Positions 23,237 through 34,195 of a stretch of 64,000 bases of DNA are shown here, piece after piece (positions within the stretch are counted from its first letter, which is position 1; each line of letters opens with the position of its first letter). Source of the stretch: Cephalopachus bancanus (lineage: Eukaryota > Chordata > Mammalia > Primates > Tarsiidae); NCBI GenBank assembly GCA_027257055.1, contig JAPVLO010000400.1:558001-622000 (forward strand), in the 5' to 3' direction. The notes beneath the pieces were generated by a model. It ran no database searches. It worked only from the letters and a program-made list of their open reading frames with translations, and was not told the origin of the DNA. Both the position numbers and the translations under genes were made by a program.

Positions 23237-23438
23237 AAAACCAGCTCCCCTTCAGAACAAGGGTGAGTTCCTCCCTCCCAGACCTGCAGCACACACACCC
23301 ACCTCTCACACTGTAAATACTCGCCATTGTCCTGAGGACATCAACTCTTTTAAGAGTAACATTTTTCTGATGATATGCAAAATAAATGTTCATTTTTCAA
23401 AATTAGGAAATTAAAAATATAAGAAACTAAAATCACCC

Positions 23439-23586
23439 TTGGAAAACTGAGGCGGAAGCATCACCTGAGTCCAACAAGTCGAGGCTGCGGTGGCCGTGAA
23501 CGTGCCACTGCACTCTAGCCTGAGCAACAGAGTGAGACTCCAACTAAAATGAAAATAAAAATTTTAAAAATAATAAATAAATAAAA
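23439..23586 (+). mobile_element. 5'-truncated Alu right arm
   Basis: Begins TTGGAAAACTGAGGCGGAAG, ends CTCCAACTAAAATGAAAAT with an AATAAATAAAT tail. TAAAATCACCC flanks it (23428-23438, 23587-23597). It splits an old repeat (…AATCACCC / ATAGTCC…). Confidence 0.93.
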
Positions 23587-24419
23587 TAAAATCACCCATA
23601 GTCCTACTTCCCAGGGGCAATAATTACTATTATTTTTTCCTTTTTCCTAGTCCATATATATATATTTGGTAATGAACACACTGACTCACTTTTTCACAGC
23701 ACTAATCACTCAATTAATAATTCAGAGCTGAAACTTACATCAGAAAAGACTCAAATTCAAATGTAGTTTAATTACAAAACAAGTCCTCTTAGCTCAGGCT
23801 ATTTTCAAATGGTTCAATGTGCTACCTTCTCTACTCGGAAAAATAATAAATGATTGTTCAGGAAATATGTTCACCCTAAGAAACTTGATTGGACCTGAAG
23901 AACAAGTCTCCAGATCATATTCCATTGCAATGTTTCTGCTCATTGTGCCCAAATCATGGCAACAGGCTATTATACTGGTCGGAGTTGAGACCCCAGTGTT
24001 ACATCAGCTGAGCAAATCTCAGGGTAAATCACTAGGGAGCTTGGACTGGGAGCCCCAAGGAGCCAGATTTCTCTGAGACACCTGGGTCCATGTGTCACTT
24101 GCAGCAGGTGACACGTGCCACAAGAACAAAGGCATGTAGTTCCCGCTAGGAACATACAGGTGGGAAGCATTCCCTGTGACAGCGCTGATGGCCCTCTTCA
24201 GGCACTCCTGCCTGGTAGCCAGACCCTCACCCCTGCTCCGTGGAGGACAGAGCTGAGAGATGAGGACCAGAGCTTAATTTGGCACATGAAAAAAGCCTAC
24301 AGATATTTCACAGTGAACATTTGTTCTTGTTCTCTGTCCCTGTCCAACTTGCTGAGCAGCAAACCCTCTCTTGACGGCCTTTCCGCCCAACCTCACTGGT
24401 TATCAGCCCAATAATTGAG

Positions 24420-24600
24420 AACAGTTATTTCCTGGGGGCCGTATCTGGGTGACGATATAATTAAGAGGTCTGTGGAGTCATTTGCATAACACTTGCTCAT
24501 AATTAGCAACTTTGTTGTAGTTAATTAGGACGATGGTGAAAATTCTCTCCAGTAGTTTCTTCCATTTTGAAGTCTAATTATTCTTTTGGTATTAACTTTT
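24420..24600. promoter_or_regulatory. Repeat-free ATTA-rich block, candidate regulatory element
   Basis: GATATAATTAAGAGG, GTCATTTGCATAACAC (octamer-like), CATAATTAGCAAC, GTTAATTAGGACG and CTAATTATTC lie within 150 bases. No repeat was recognised. Pure inference from motif density. Confidence 0.4.
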
Positions 24601-24734
24601 TTGATGGCCTACTATGTGTCAGGCATTGTCTTAGGCCCTGGGGCAATATAATTCAGGTCCTCAAGAACTGATAGTTTCACCGGGGAGAGAAGGAATCAAA
24701 TAAATGTAATGCACTGTGATTGAGCTGTCAGTGC

Positions 24735-25332
24735 CTGTATTAGAGTCATTGGCTGCTATAACAAACGATACTAACTAGATGACTTAAACAACAGAAATGT
24801 ATTGCCTCAGTTCTGGAGGCCAGAAGTTGGAAATCAAGGTGTCAGCAGGGTTGGTTGCTTCTGAGGGCTATGAGGAGAATTTGTTCCATGCTTCTCTCCT
24901 GGCTTCTGGTGGCCTTGGGAGTTTCTTGGTTTGTAGATGGCATTTTCTGTGCATCTTCACATAATCTTTCCTATATATGTGTCTGTATCTGTGTCCAAAT
25001 TTCCCCTTTTTATAAAGACACCAGTCATATTGGATTAGGGTTCACCCTAATGACCTCATCTTTGTGTGTGTGTGTGTGTGTGTGTGTCAGAGTCTCACTC
25101 TGTCACCCAGGCTGGAGTGCAGTGGCACACTCACGGCTACCCCAGTGTCGACCTGCTGGGCGCCGGCGATCCTTCTGCCTCAGCCTTCCAAGTAGCTGGA
25201 ACTACAGGTACGTGTGACCTCATCCTAACTTGATCATCTGCAAATATTCACTGTGAAATAAGATCACACTCACAGGTACCGGGAGTTAGGACTTGAACAT
25301 CATTTTTCAGGGACACAGTTTAACCCCTAATA
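24735..25332 (-). mobile_element. LTR-type interspersed repeat, split by an Alu
   Basis: GAGTCATTGGCTGCTATAAC, TTCTGGAGGCCAGAAGTTGG, TCTGGTGGCCTTGGGAG, then GACCTCATCCTAACTTGATC and GGGAGTTAGGACTTGAACATC. Same family as 51430-51892, and in the opposite orientation at 27770-28100. I recognise it as a common mammalian LTR-like repeat without being sure of the name. Confidence 0.7.
25061..25214 (-). mobile_element. 5'-truncated Alu whose A-tail has become (TG)n
   Basis: TG dinucleotides (25063-25087) replace the T-run, then CAGAGTCTCACTCTGTCACC to AACTACAGGTACG. TGACCTCATC is duplicated at 25051-25060 and 25215-25224. Confidence 0.93.
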
Positions 25333-25852
25333 GCATATATGTATGCATACATATACACACAAAGCACACAAGGAAACCACACACTTTGGCTGGGGAGTCT
25401 GGGGAGGAAAGGACATTCCAGGAGGACAGAATATATATGCAGGGGCTCAGAGGGCAAGGATCAGCCTCCTTCAAACTGGAAAGGCAGTAACACAAGAGCA
25501 AAGAAGTCCCAGGAGCTAAAGCGTTTCCTGGTAAGTCTGCTAAGTCTGAGAACCCCAGATTCCAGGGGAGGAGGGGGAAAGAGAGGCCCCAGGTAACCCA
25601 GAAACTCTTGCAGAAGCAGCCCAGGCAGTGAGTCTGTTAGCTCCAGGTAAGGATTTAGGTTGTCAGTAGAGGAGGGATGGGGTGGGGGAAATGTGGATGC
25701 ACCATAGTCCTCTGAAATTGCCAGACACTGCCACCCACACCATACCATATGTTGACACACTTCAAAGTTATAAATCAAGTGAATATGCTCTTCAACAAAA
25801 TATGTTCTCTCCTCCTACCTTTACAAACAAAGCCTTTTAACAGTCTGGAAGA

Positions 25853-26151
25853 GCCGGGCTCGGTGGCTCAGCCTGTAATCCCACGCCTTTGGGAGGCTGA
25901 GGTGAGTGGATTGCCTGAGCCTGCGGGTTCGAGACCCGCCTGGGCAGGCAAGACCTCATTTCTACAATGAAATCAAAAAATTAGCCGGGCGTAGTATCGC
26001 ACGCCTATAATTCCGGCTACTCAGAAGGCTGAGGCAGAAGGATCGCCGGAGCCCAGCAGGTCAAGGGTGTGGTGGCCGGGAGCGGCCATTGCACTCCAGT
26101 CTGGACAACAGAGTGAGACTCCAGCTCAAAAAAAAAAAAAAAAAAAAAAAA
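25853..26151 (+). mobile_element. Alu, young subfamily, full length
   Basis: GCCGGGCTCGGTGGCTCAGC to a 24-base A-run. TCTGGAAGA duplicated at 25844-25852 and 26152-26160. Confidence 0.95.
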
Positions 26152-26420
26152 TCTGGAAGACCAAGTTCAAATAACAATTCCTGGATTCCAAGAAATTTCT
26201 CGCCAGCATGTAGTCACATGAAGAGAACCAGTCACTGGCCCTCAGTGGCTTCTCATTCTATCTCTGCTCCATTCCCACCACAGGAGGCTCACCTGTGAGG
26301 AGCGGGGAGCTCATCCTAGCCCATTCATCAAAGCTTCATCCATCCCCCAGCCAATGGAACCTCTTGGCCACCTCATGGCTTAGGGGTGAGCATGTGGCAA
26401 TGTGATCCATCCTGGGGAGA

Positions 26421-26813
26421 TGCTGTGGTTTAAATGTGTCCCTCCAAAATTCAGGGGTTGAGACTTAATGGCCAATGTGATGGTATTACAAGGTGGGTCC
26501 TTTAAGAGATGATTAGGTCATGAGGGCTCCTCCTCTCTTGAGTGGAATTAAGGCCCTTATAAAAGAGGCTTCACATGGCATTTGGGCCTCTTGCCCTTTT
26601 GTCATGTGGCGATGTGGTGATCGTCTCCTTTGGAAGAGGCAGTGTTCAAGGCACCTTTTGGAAGCAGAAAGCAGACCTCACCAGACAACCAAGCCTGCCA
26701 GCACCTTGATCTTGGACTTCCCAGCCTCTAGAACTATGATAAAATACATTTTTGCCCTGTATAAACTGCTTGTCTACAATATTTTGTTACAGCAGCACAA
26801 ACAGACTAAGACG
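26421..26813 (+). mobile_element. MLT1-type LTR (ERVL-MaLR), nearly complete
   Basis: TGCTGTGGTTTAAATGTGTCC, CAATGTGATGGTATTACAAGG, GATGATTAGGTCATGAGGGC, CCTTGATCTTGGACTTCCC and ACAGACTAAGACG follow the MLT1 order. The 133-codon frame inside is incidental. Confidence 0.9.
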
Positions 26814-27600
26814 GGAGGACAGAGACCCTGCAGCCCCTGGGAGTGGGTTTGGGGCTTTAAGAGAAGAGACCAGGTTCCTGGAGTGATTTATAGGTCAAGA
26901 CCCTGTAGACTCTGCCCCTGAGGTGGGCACACCGAGGCAGGCCAGAGCAGGTCCTCAGACACGCAGACCCGAGGCCTGTTTTACTCATGAGCACAGAGCA
27001 GCCAAAATGCTATTTCCCAAGCCACATTCTGTGGTCACCCAATAATTATGTTTCTTCTGTACCACCTTCTATCATATCCTCCTTTTCTAAATTTCCAAAG
27101 TCTGATTTCCTCTTTGTTATTTTTTTTTTAATGTGGAGTTATTGGTTTCTTGTAGAGGTCCTTATGATCTCACTTTTCTTCAACAACTCCACTCTTCCCA
27201 CATGCTATCCACCCAGCTATGTCAACAGTGTGCACTCCCTAGATCCACGGCTGCCCCCGCCCCCTGTGAATTGGTGTGCACTGTTCTTTCTTCCTGAAAT
27301 GTTCTTCTCATCTTGTATCTGGTAGAAGTAAAGTCCAGCAGTGAATAGCAACCCCACAAAACAATGGCTCACATAAAATGTGTTATCTTGCTATGTCAAA
27401 GCAGTCCGGAGGCAAGCAGTCTCTGATGGCATGGTGACAACACAGGGCCATTGGGGACCAGGCTTCTTGGACTTTCTGCACTGGCCTCTCCAGCATGGGC
27501 TTTTTTCTCAAAGTCACCCATAGTCAAAAGCTGGTCCTGGTAGCCTGAGCCATCACATCCACACAGCAGGAAGGAGCCCTCTTCATGGCACTCGTACAGC
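26814..27600. other. No gene; possible L2 and unnamed repeat pieces
   Basis: 27270-27320 (TTTCTTCCTGAAATGTTCTTC) has L2 flavour, and 27330-27600 resembles the unnamed repeat at 18400. Nothing else is identified. Confidence 0.4.
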
Positions 27601-27609
27601 ATTTAGTCA

Positions 27610-27770
27610 TCACCTTGTAAAGAAGGCTTTTCTAGTCCATCTCTCTGTCAAACTATGAGCATCTAGGGGACAGAGACTGCATTTTACTCATCTCCATATC
27701 CCCACGACAGCACATGACAGCGACTAAGAGCAAACTTTTTTTGCATGAATGACTATCTTTTTGCAGTAAG
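27610..27770 (+). mobile_element. L2 fragment
   Basis: AAACTATGAGCATCTAGGGGACAG, CTCATCTCCATATCCCCACG resembles the L2 'tgagcnccttgagggcaggg ... ctctgtatcccca' segment. Confidence 0.65.
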
Positions 27771-28100
27771 CTGATTATGGCTCCCATAGACATCTGCATT
27801 CTAATCCCTGGAACTTGTGAATGTTACCTTGTATAGCAAAGTCTTTGCAGACGTGATTAAGTTAAGAACCTTGAGATGGGAAGAGTGTCCTGGATTATGT
27901 GAGTGGGCTCTAAATGCCACCCCAAGTATCATTATAAGGGGGAGACAGAGGGAGATTTGACACAGACACAGAAGAGAAGGTGATGTGAAGGCAGAGCAGA
28001 GAAAGATTTGAAGGTGCTGGACTTGAAATTGGAGCAATGCAGCCACAAGCTAAGAAAGGCTGGCAGCCATCTGAAACTGGCAGAAGCAAGAAATGCATTA
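27770..28100 (+). mobile_element. LTR-type interspersed repeat (same family as 24735 and 51430)
   Basis: GATTATGGCTCCCATAGAC, ATTCTAATCCCTGGAACTTG, TCTTTGCAGACGTGATTAAG, GGATTATGTGAGTGGGCTC and AAATTGGAGCAATGCAGCC. Confidence 0.7.
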
Positions 28101-28104
28101 ACCG

Positions 28105-28260
28105 CTAGAGCTTACATATACCCTTATATGCATATATGTTGTTTACTCCTCCCAGCACTCCTATGAGGCAAGAACACTGCTATTCCCACTTTAGAGATGA
28201 ACTCTGACCTGAGGTCTGTCGGATCTCTGAACCCATCCTATCAGCTGCTGTGCCACTCTT
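28105..28260 (+). mobile_element. MIR fragment
   Basis: TTACTCCTCCCAGCACTCCTATGAGG, CTATTCCCACTTTAGAGATG match the middle of MIR. Confidence 0.6.
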
Positions 28261-28779
28261 GGTGTCTGCTGCCCGTGTGAAGAGAAGCCTCATGTTTGTT
28301 ACTCACGTTGCAGCAGGTGGTGTAGGTGCCCAGCCTGCCTCCCCTGGGCAGCCTTCCTTCTGCAAGTTCCCATGACTCTCTGCCCTAAGAGCAGCTATTG
28401 TCAAATGATGAGTGGAAACTGGGGGGAAATGATGCCTCCTCCTTGAATGGGACATCTCTGTGGTATGCTCAGCATCATCTCCCAGGGTACCCAGGGGATT
28501 GCACCCCAGCCGCCCCCCGTGGCAACTGCTTGCACCTGCACCTTGCATGGCTTCCTTTCCATCTGAGTCTCATGTTCTCATCCCCCTACTGAGGTTTCCT
28601 TGGATCACCTCCCCAATAAGCTACTTGCCTTCATGTCTTTGTCTCAGGTTCTGCTCCTGGGAGAGCCCAAACCAAGACACACACATACGCACACATGCAT
28701 GCATGAAAATATTTGCTATGTTCATGCATGTAGCTAGGTTAAATAATGACTTTTAAAGAGATAATTAAATATATTTGTT

Positions 28780-28885
28780 CCCTGTAGCTGTTGTAATAAA
28801 TGAACACAAACTTGGTGGCTTAAAACAATAGAAATGTATCATCTCACAGTTCTGAAGACCAGAAGCTTGAAATCAGCACCGCTTA
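28780..28885 (-). mobile_element. Partial LTR-type repeat, cut by Alu
   Basis: GTAGCTGTTGTAATAAATG, TTGGTGGCTTAAAACAATAG, ACAGTTCTGAAGACCAGAAGC is the first 100 bases of the family at 51430. Confidence 0.7.
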
Positions 28886-28926
28886 CTCACACCTGCAAAA
28901 ACTTTGTCATCTAAAATTATGTATTG

Positions 28927-29222
28927 AGTGTGACGACTCACGCCTGTAATCACAGCATTTTGGGAGGCGGAGGCCAGAAAATTGCCTAAGTCAAGGGGTT
29001 AGAGACCACTCTGGGCAATTTATTGAGACTTTGTTTCTACAATAACAAAAAATTAACTGGACGTGGTGGCGCATGCCTGTAGTTCCAGCTACTTGGAAGA
29101 CTAAGGCAGAAGGAAGGCCTGAGCCCAGCAGGTCAAGGCTGTGGTAGCTGTGAGCGTGCTACTGCCCTCCAGCCTAAGCAACAGAGTGAGACTCCAACTC
29201 AAAAAATAAAAGAAAATAAAAC
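28927..29222 (+). mobile_element. Alu, older intermediate type
   Basis: GTGTGACGACTCACGCCTG to CTCCAACTCAAAAAATAAAAG. TGTATTG flanks it at 28920-28926 and 29223-29229. Confidence 0.9.
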
Positions 29223-29227
29223 TGTAT

Positions 29228-29507
29228 TGCTTAACAACAGGGCTCAGTTCTGAGAAACACATCATTAGGTAATTTTGTTGTTTGAACATCACAGAGTGTA
29301 TTCACACAAGTCTGGATGGTGTAACCTATTACACCTAAGCTATATGGTATAGCCTATTGCTCCTGGGCTACAAAACTGTACAGCATGTTACTGTACTGAG
29401 TACTGTAGGCATTTGTAACACAATGGTAAGTACAACAGGGATAGTAAAAATACAGTATTATAATATTGTGGGACCACCGCTGTATATATAGGCCATCACA
29501 GTGAGTG

Positions 29508-29515
<8 letters not shown>
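29228..29515 (+). mobile_element. Old MER-type element (likely DNA transposon)
   Basis: AACAACAGGGCTCAGTTCTGAG, GGTATAGCCTATTGCTCCTGG, TGTACAGCATGTTACTGTACTG and TGTGGGACCACCGCTGTATA are a familiar primate MER element. The name is not certain. Confidence 0.65.

Positions 29516-29548
<33 letters not shown>
29511..29548 (+). repeat. (GT)19 microsatellite
   Basis: Uninterrupted GT dinucleotides, a likely polymorphic locus. Confidence 0.97.
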
Positions 29549-29550
<2 letters not shown>

Positions 29551-29569
29551 TCAGATGCTATTTTAAGTG

Positions 29570-29751
29570 ATTTTTTAAACTTAAAAATAACAATTATTTT
29601 TATTTTAAATTTTATTTTAAAATTGTGGTGTACGATTAAGGATTAGTGATACAAATATTCATTGTGCAGGTATCCTTGTTGATGAGGTGTGCCCCCCCTC
29701 CCCCAGGCGGATATCAACTACCATTAATCCCACCTCCCTGCCTCCCCTCCC
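29570..29751 (-). mobile_element. 5'-truncated L1 3'UTR end
   Basis: T-rich end, AATTGTGGTGTACGATTAAGG, TTCATTGTGCAGGTATCC, pyrimidine tract to CCTCCC. TTAAGTG at 29563-29569 and 29752-29758 probably marks the target duplication. Confidence 0.82.
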
Positions 29752-29880
29752 TTAAGTGCTTTTAATAAATTAACTCATTCACTTCTCACAGTGATGCTAA
29801 AAGGCCAATGGTATTATGATTCCTATTTTACCTGTAAGGGAATTAAGGCATTAGCTATTAGGAAGGAGAGGAAACAGGAT
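29752..29880 (+). mobile_element. MIR fragment
   Basis: TAATAAATTAACTCATTCAC, TATTATGATTCCTATTTTACC, with the L1 above inserted at its left side. Confidence 0.6.
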
Positions 29881-30699
29881 GTGGTTGCCCAGTACAAGTT
29901 CCTAATCATTATGTTCTATAGCCTCTTGCCCATGAAGTAATATTACCTGGTTCCGTGAAATAATTATCTGGTTGGCAATAATCAATCAATAGACTGTTAT
30001 TGCTGTCATCATTACTGTTCCTTGCTGCTACCTGCAGGCAGGTGTAGTTACAGTGGACGCTGCCTCCCAGTGGTTGAGGTATTCTGAGCCATTGGCTGTC
30101 CCGGAACAGGTGAGAAGAAGGTGTGTGCTGCTCTAAGTGAGGAGAGGTCCTTGCAGAATGCGGTGATGTCAGGGAGCAGCCCCAGCTTGGGGGCTTCAAA
30201 GTGTGCACTGTGCCCCGAGGCTCTACCTGGAGCAGGCAGAATTGTAGGTGCACCTAGGCCTGAGTGGTGAGGGCTGTGTTGACATTTACATTGGGATGAA
30301 CATCATTCCACAGGGGTTCATGCTGCAACTGCTCTAATTTATAGCAAGACTTTAAAGAATATATGAACATTATTTTCCAGTCAATGTGTTAGTGGAAATA
30401 AGTGGCGTAAGCAACTTGTCTTCTTTGGCCAGGATATTACCATGTGTAGCAGGAGAAAAACCTCACTTCATTGTTTTTCTTTCAGTCCAGTCATCAGAAT
30501 TCTAAGGTCAAAAGACCAGCAGAAACAGGGCCTCCAGGGTGCCCGACTGCAGGGGCACCATCCTCTATAGTCCTTGTGAACAGAGGCCCGGGTCCTGGAG
30601 TTGTGTGACGAGGGGCATAGAACAGAAACATTAGTTAGGCTGCAGCTGTGATGTCAGCTCCTTCAAGTTTCAACCGGGTTAGCAGAGCAGTGAAACCCA
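29881..30699. other. No gene or repeat recognised
   Basis: 0.8 kb of unique-looking sequence. A 114-codon minus-strand frame ending near 29909 shows no family resemblance and no splice framing. Confidence 0.45.
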
Positions 30700-30930
30700 A
30701 GTGGCTCAGTCTGGCTGCCTGGGCTCCAGTCCTGCCTCCATCCATCCCTGTGAGCCCGGGCACGGCAGCTACATTTCTCTGTGCCTCAGTTTCCTCTCTC
30801 TAAAACAGATTGATGGTGGTTCCTAACTCACAGCTTTACTGCAAGACTTACAAGAGATGGGGACAGGTAATGGGCTGAATGTAGGCCTTGGCTCATGGAA
30901 AATGTTCTGTAAATACTATCTGTTGCCATT
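30700..30930 (-). mobile_element. MIR
   Basis: CTGTGCCTCAGTTTCCTCTCTC, AACTCACAGCTTTACTGCAAG, TGTTCTGTAAATACTATCTG match the MIR complement. Confidence 0.8.
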
Positions 30931-31208
30931 TTTATTGTAGGGGTCCCCCATACTGTCATGTCACCTACCAGCCTCTGTCAGCTGTGTGACAAAGAAACCG
31001 AATCACAGGAAGTTAATAGATTTGTCTAGATTCTGGAGTCTCATTACAGGCTGGTGCAATAATGGAATTAGGGGTTTTTGTTTTTTTCTACCAAGCCTTC
31101 TCAGATCATAGAGTGAGCACCTGTAATCATCAGGAAAAGCCCGGAAGCACGATCTTCCCTGGTGGATAAGATGAGTCAGTTGACCTAAAGAAATCAGGGC
31201 TTGTACAG

Positions 31209-31661
31209 GTTATTAGTCAGGCTTCTCCAGAGAACAAAATGAATGGGATGTATGTATGAACACATACTTACATACATATGTGTGTGTATGTATAGGTATA
31301 GAGAGAGAGAGAGCGAGAGAGAGAGAGATTTTGAGGAACTGGCTTGTACAATTGTAGAGGCTGGCAAATTCAAAATCTGCACGGTAGGCCAGCAGGCTAG
31401 AGATGCAGGGAAGAGCTGATGTCGCAGCTCAAGTCTATAGGCAGAATTCCTCCCTCCTCAGGGACCTCAGTCTGTTTTCTCTTAAGGCCATCAACTGATT
31501 GAATGAGGCCCGCTCACATTTTGGAGGGTCGTCTGCTTTCCGAAAACTCTACTAACTTAAATGTTCATCTCTTCTAAAAAATTCCTTCACAGCAACATCT
31601 AGAGTAGTGTTTGACCAAATACCTGGCCTAGCCAAGTTGACATATAAAATTAACCATCACT
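31209..31661 (-). mobile_element. LTR-type interspersed repeat with internal (GA)n
   Basis: GTCAGGCTTCTCCAGAGAAC, a TATG-rich then GA microsatellite (31300-31328), TAGAGGCTGGCAAATTC, AGGGAAGAGCTGATGTCGC and GTTGACATATAAAATTAACC are a well-known primate repeat. The family name is not certain. Confidence 0.75.
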
Positions 31662-31899
31662 TCCAGAAAGACAAAATGCCCCTCTCCAGCAAGAACTGGA
31701 GCTGATGGAAATGATTTTTTTTTTTTTAAGTTTCTGCCAGATATTTGGGGTCACATAAACTCAGGACTTCTCAGCAGCCTAGAAGGACATGAGCAGTGCG
31801 GGAATGTAGGGAGGAGCTTGGAATCTGGGCTGGTGAGAGAGAATAAGGCCCACATAGAGCAGAGGTGCCTTGCATGGGCTGGCTCTTTGCCCACAAGCC

Positions 31900-32135
31900 T
31901 GCACTCCCTTATTCATTTTGCCTGTCCAGTTCTTGCTCACCCTCCCAGAGGTAACTTCTTCTGGGGAGCCTTCCATGATACCCCAAGAGTGCTGGTTTTC
32001 CTGTTAAATATCCCCTGGCACCAGCACCCACTCCATGCCCTGGCACTTTTCCTGTGTAATATAATCACCTGTTTCCTTGTCAGTTTCTTCTACTGAGCTA
32101 TCAGCTCCCTGGGGACTACACTCCAAAAACACTTC
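31900..32135 (+). mobile_element. L2 3' fragment
   Basis: CTTCTGGGGAGCCTTCCATG, GTTTCCTTGTCAGTTTCTTC, GCTATCAGCTCCCTGGGG, AACACTTCTTGAATGAATGC. Confidence 0.82.
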
Positions 32136-32149
32136 TTGAATGAATGCAT

Positions 32150-32299
32150 GAGTGTATTTTGGTATCACCCCCAATGGTATGGTATTAAGAGGCAGGGCCT
32201 TTGGGGCCTTTGGAAGGTAATTATGTTTGGATGACGTTATGAGGGTAGAGCCCCTATGATGATATGTGTCCTTGTAATAAGAGAGACTAGATGTAGATT

Positions 32300-32346
<47 letters not shown>

Positions 32347-32543
32347 CCCCGCCTCCGTCTCTTTCTCTCCCTCTCTCACGTGTGAGAGAGGCAGCTGCAA
32401 ACCAGGAAGTGAACCCTCACCAGACACCAGAGCTACCAGAGCCTTAATCTTTCCAGCCTCTAGGACCGTATGAAATAATGTCTGTTGTTTAAGTTACCTA
32501 GCCTATGATATTCTTGTTATAGAGACCCAAACCGACTAAGCCA
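32150..32543 (+). mobile_element. MLT1-type LTR with a large (TC)n expansion
   Basis: AATGGTATGGTATTAAGAGG, AGGTAATTATGTTTGGATG, a (CT)n run at 32302-32343, then ACCCTCACCAGACACCAGAG, CTTAATCTTTCCAGCCTC and ACCGACTAAGCC. Confidence 0.88.
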
Positions 32544-32648
32544 GATGACAAATGAAAGAATGAGTGACTCTGTAAGGCTGGACACACAGGCCTGTGGTCA
32601 CCAAGCGGGCCCAGGGGGCCTCAGACGCAGGGCTGCAGGGATGACATT

Positions 32649-32652
<4 letters not shown>

Positions 32653-32705
<53 letters not shown>
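32653..32705 (+). repeat. (TG)26 microsatellite
   Basis: Perfect TG dinucleotides over 53 bases; the longest in the window. Confidence 0.97.
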
Positions 32706-32707
<2 letters not shown>

Positions 32708-33939
32708 ATGCAACCATATGCATCACAGAAAAGCATGGCATTAAGGAAGCTGTACCACAGAGTCCTCGTGATTCTATGTCATGATAATGATCCCTATAAT
32801 CATTATGATATTAGCCACCTGCTGCTCCCGAGTGAATGTGAGTATTAAAGAGATACTGTTAGTAACACGCCTTGAGTCCTTGGGGGAAAACTCTTGAGCA
32901 GGCACTGTTTTTTAACCTCTTTCAGGCAAAAAGAAAAAAAAGGAGACTAAACTAGGAACTGGGCCACATCCTGTCGTGTCCTAGCCATGGGACTTTGAGC
33001 CTGTCATATAACCTCTCTGACTCTTTCCTTGTCCATGACATGGGCTCATAGGACTTGTCTGTCCACTCTTCTGGGTTTGAGTGGGAATGAAATGAGATGG
33101 TGTAAGTGGGTGCCCATGAAAACGGGAAAACTTGGGACATATGACCAGGCTTGGCCCTGCATTATCAATCCTCGGGCTGTTTCTGCTTCACACAGCCAGG
33201 GGATCTGCTGGACACTCATCCTCAGAATTTCCTAGGTCTGTTCCAACAGTGACTCACTTGTTTCTTTCCCATCTCCACCAGGACTGCGAAGTGTCCTTTG
33301 GATAACTCGCCTTGGGCTCAAGTTCATCGGGAGAGTGTGGCTGGAGTCTTCAAACGTTCAAAGGGGGTCTTCCCTTGGGATTCCAGGGCAGGGGCTGGTC
33401 AGGCCTGAGCCCTTCTCCTAGCTGGACTGAGCTAAAGGTTCTCTGGTTCCCCAGAGACAGGATCTCCTTCACTTTGGGAGACCCTTTCTCCAAGATGATC
33501 TCTAGTCCCTAGATCAGTGGAGGTGAAGGTACCCGAGGAGCAGAAATGAGACCCAACAACAGTAAACTCCAGAAGCCTGACTGGGGACACTTGGAAAGAG
33601 AAATTGGATTGAGTAACAAGGAAGGCAGGTGTCTCCTGCCCCGCATTCTGACATCCTAGTATTGGATCCCAAAATGGTTTCCTGTGATGCAAAGAAAATG
33701 TCACCCAGTTGGCTTCATTAAGAGATCATTAAAAGTACTTTTTTTAGAATGTCCTATTACCTGTCAACGAAGTCTTATTGCAGAGTTTTAAAAATCTACT
33801 TAGGCTGAAAATATTTCTGTTGGGAAATGTTCATTGCTCCCATTATGGTCAGGGTATCGATACCACCACCTTTCACCCCCCTCCAACTAGTCCTGCCTCA
33901 GTTCAGAGGAGAAGAATCACGATCATCATTATCATCACT
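32706..33939. other. No gene or repeat recognised
   Basis: 1.2 kb of unique-looking sequence; short frames on both strands without recognisable protein features. Confidence 0.45.
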
Positions 33940-34195
33940 GTCACACCATTGATTACCAAATACTAGTCCCAGGCAGTGTGCTAAGGTTTTACACAAAACT
34001 CTCTTTTCATTCTTGAGATTATTTTGTGACAGAAGTTCTATTATTGTTCTAATTTTACAAAAGAAGCTCAGAGAGGTAAAGTAACTTCTCCCAGCTTGCA
34101 CAGCAAATGCAGTAACTTCTCCCAGCTTGCACAGTGACTGAACTGGGACTCAACCCCAGGTTTCCAAAGCTGATTCTCTTAGTCTCTTTCCTCTT
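33940..34195 (+). mobile_element. MIR with an internal tandem duplication
   Basis: CCCAGGCAGTGTGCTAAGG, TCTAATTTTACAAAAGAAGC, GAGAGGTAAAGTAACTTCTC, CTGAACTGGGACTCAACCCC. A 31-base unit is repeated (34081-34111 and 34112-34134 onward). Confidence 0.85.

Noticed and set aside
26520..26921. 133-codon plus-strand open frame
   Set aside because: It lies mostly in an MLT1-type LTR; the translated text is repeat sequence with no independent support as a gene.
32536..32848. Frames with long Cys-Val or His-Thr runs
   Set aside because: Translations of (TG)n; same at 54011 with (AC)n.
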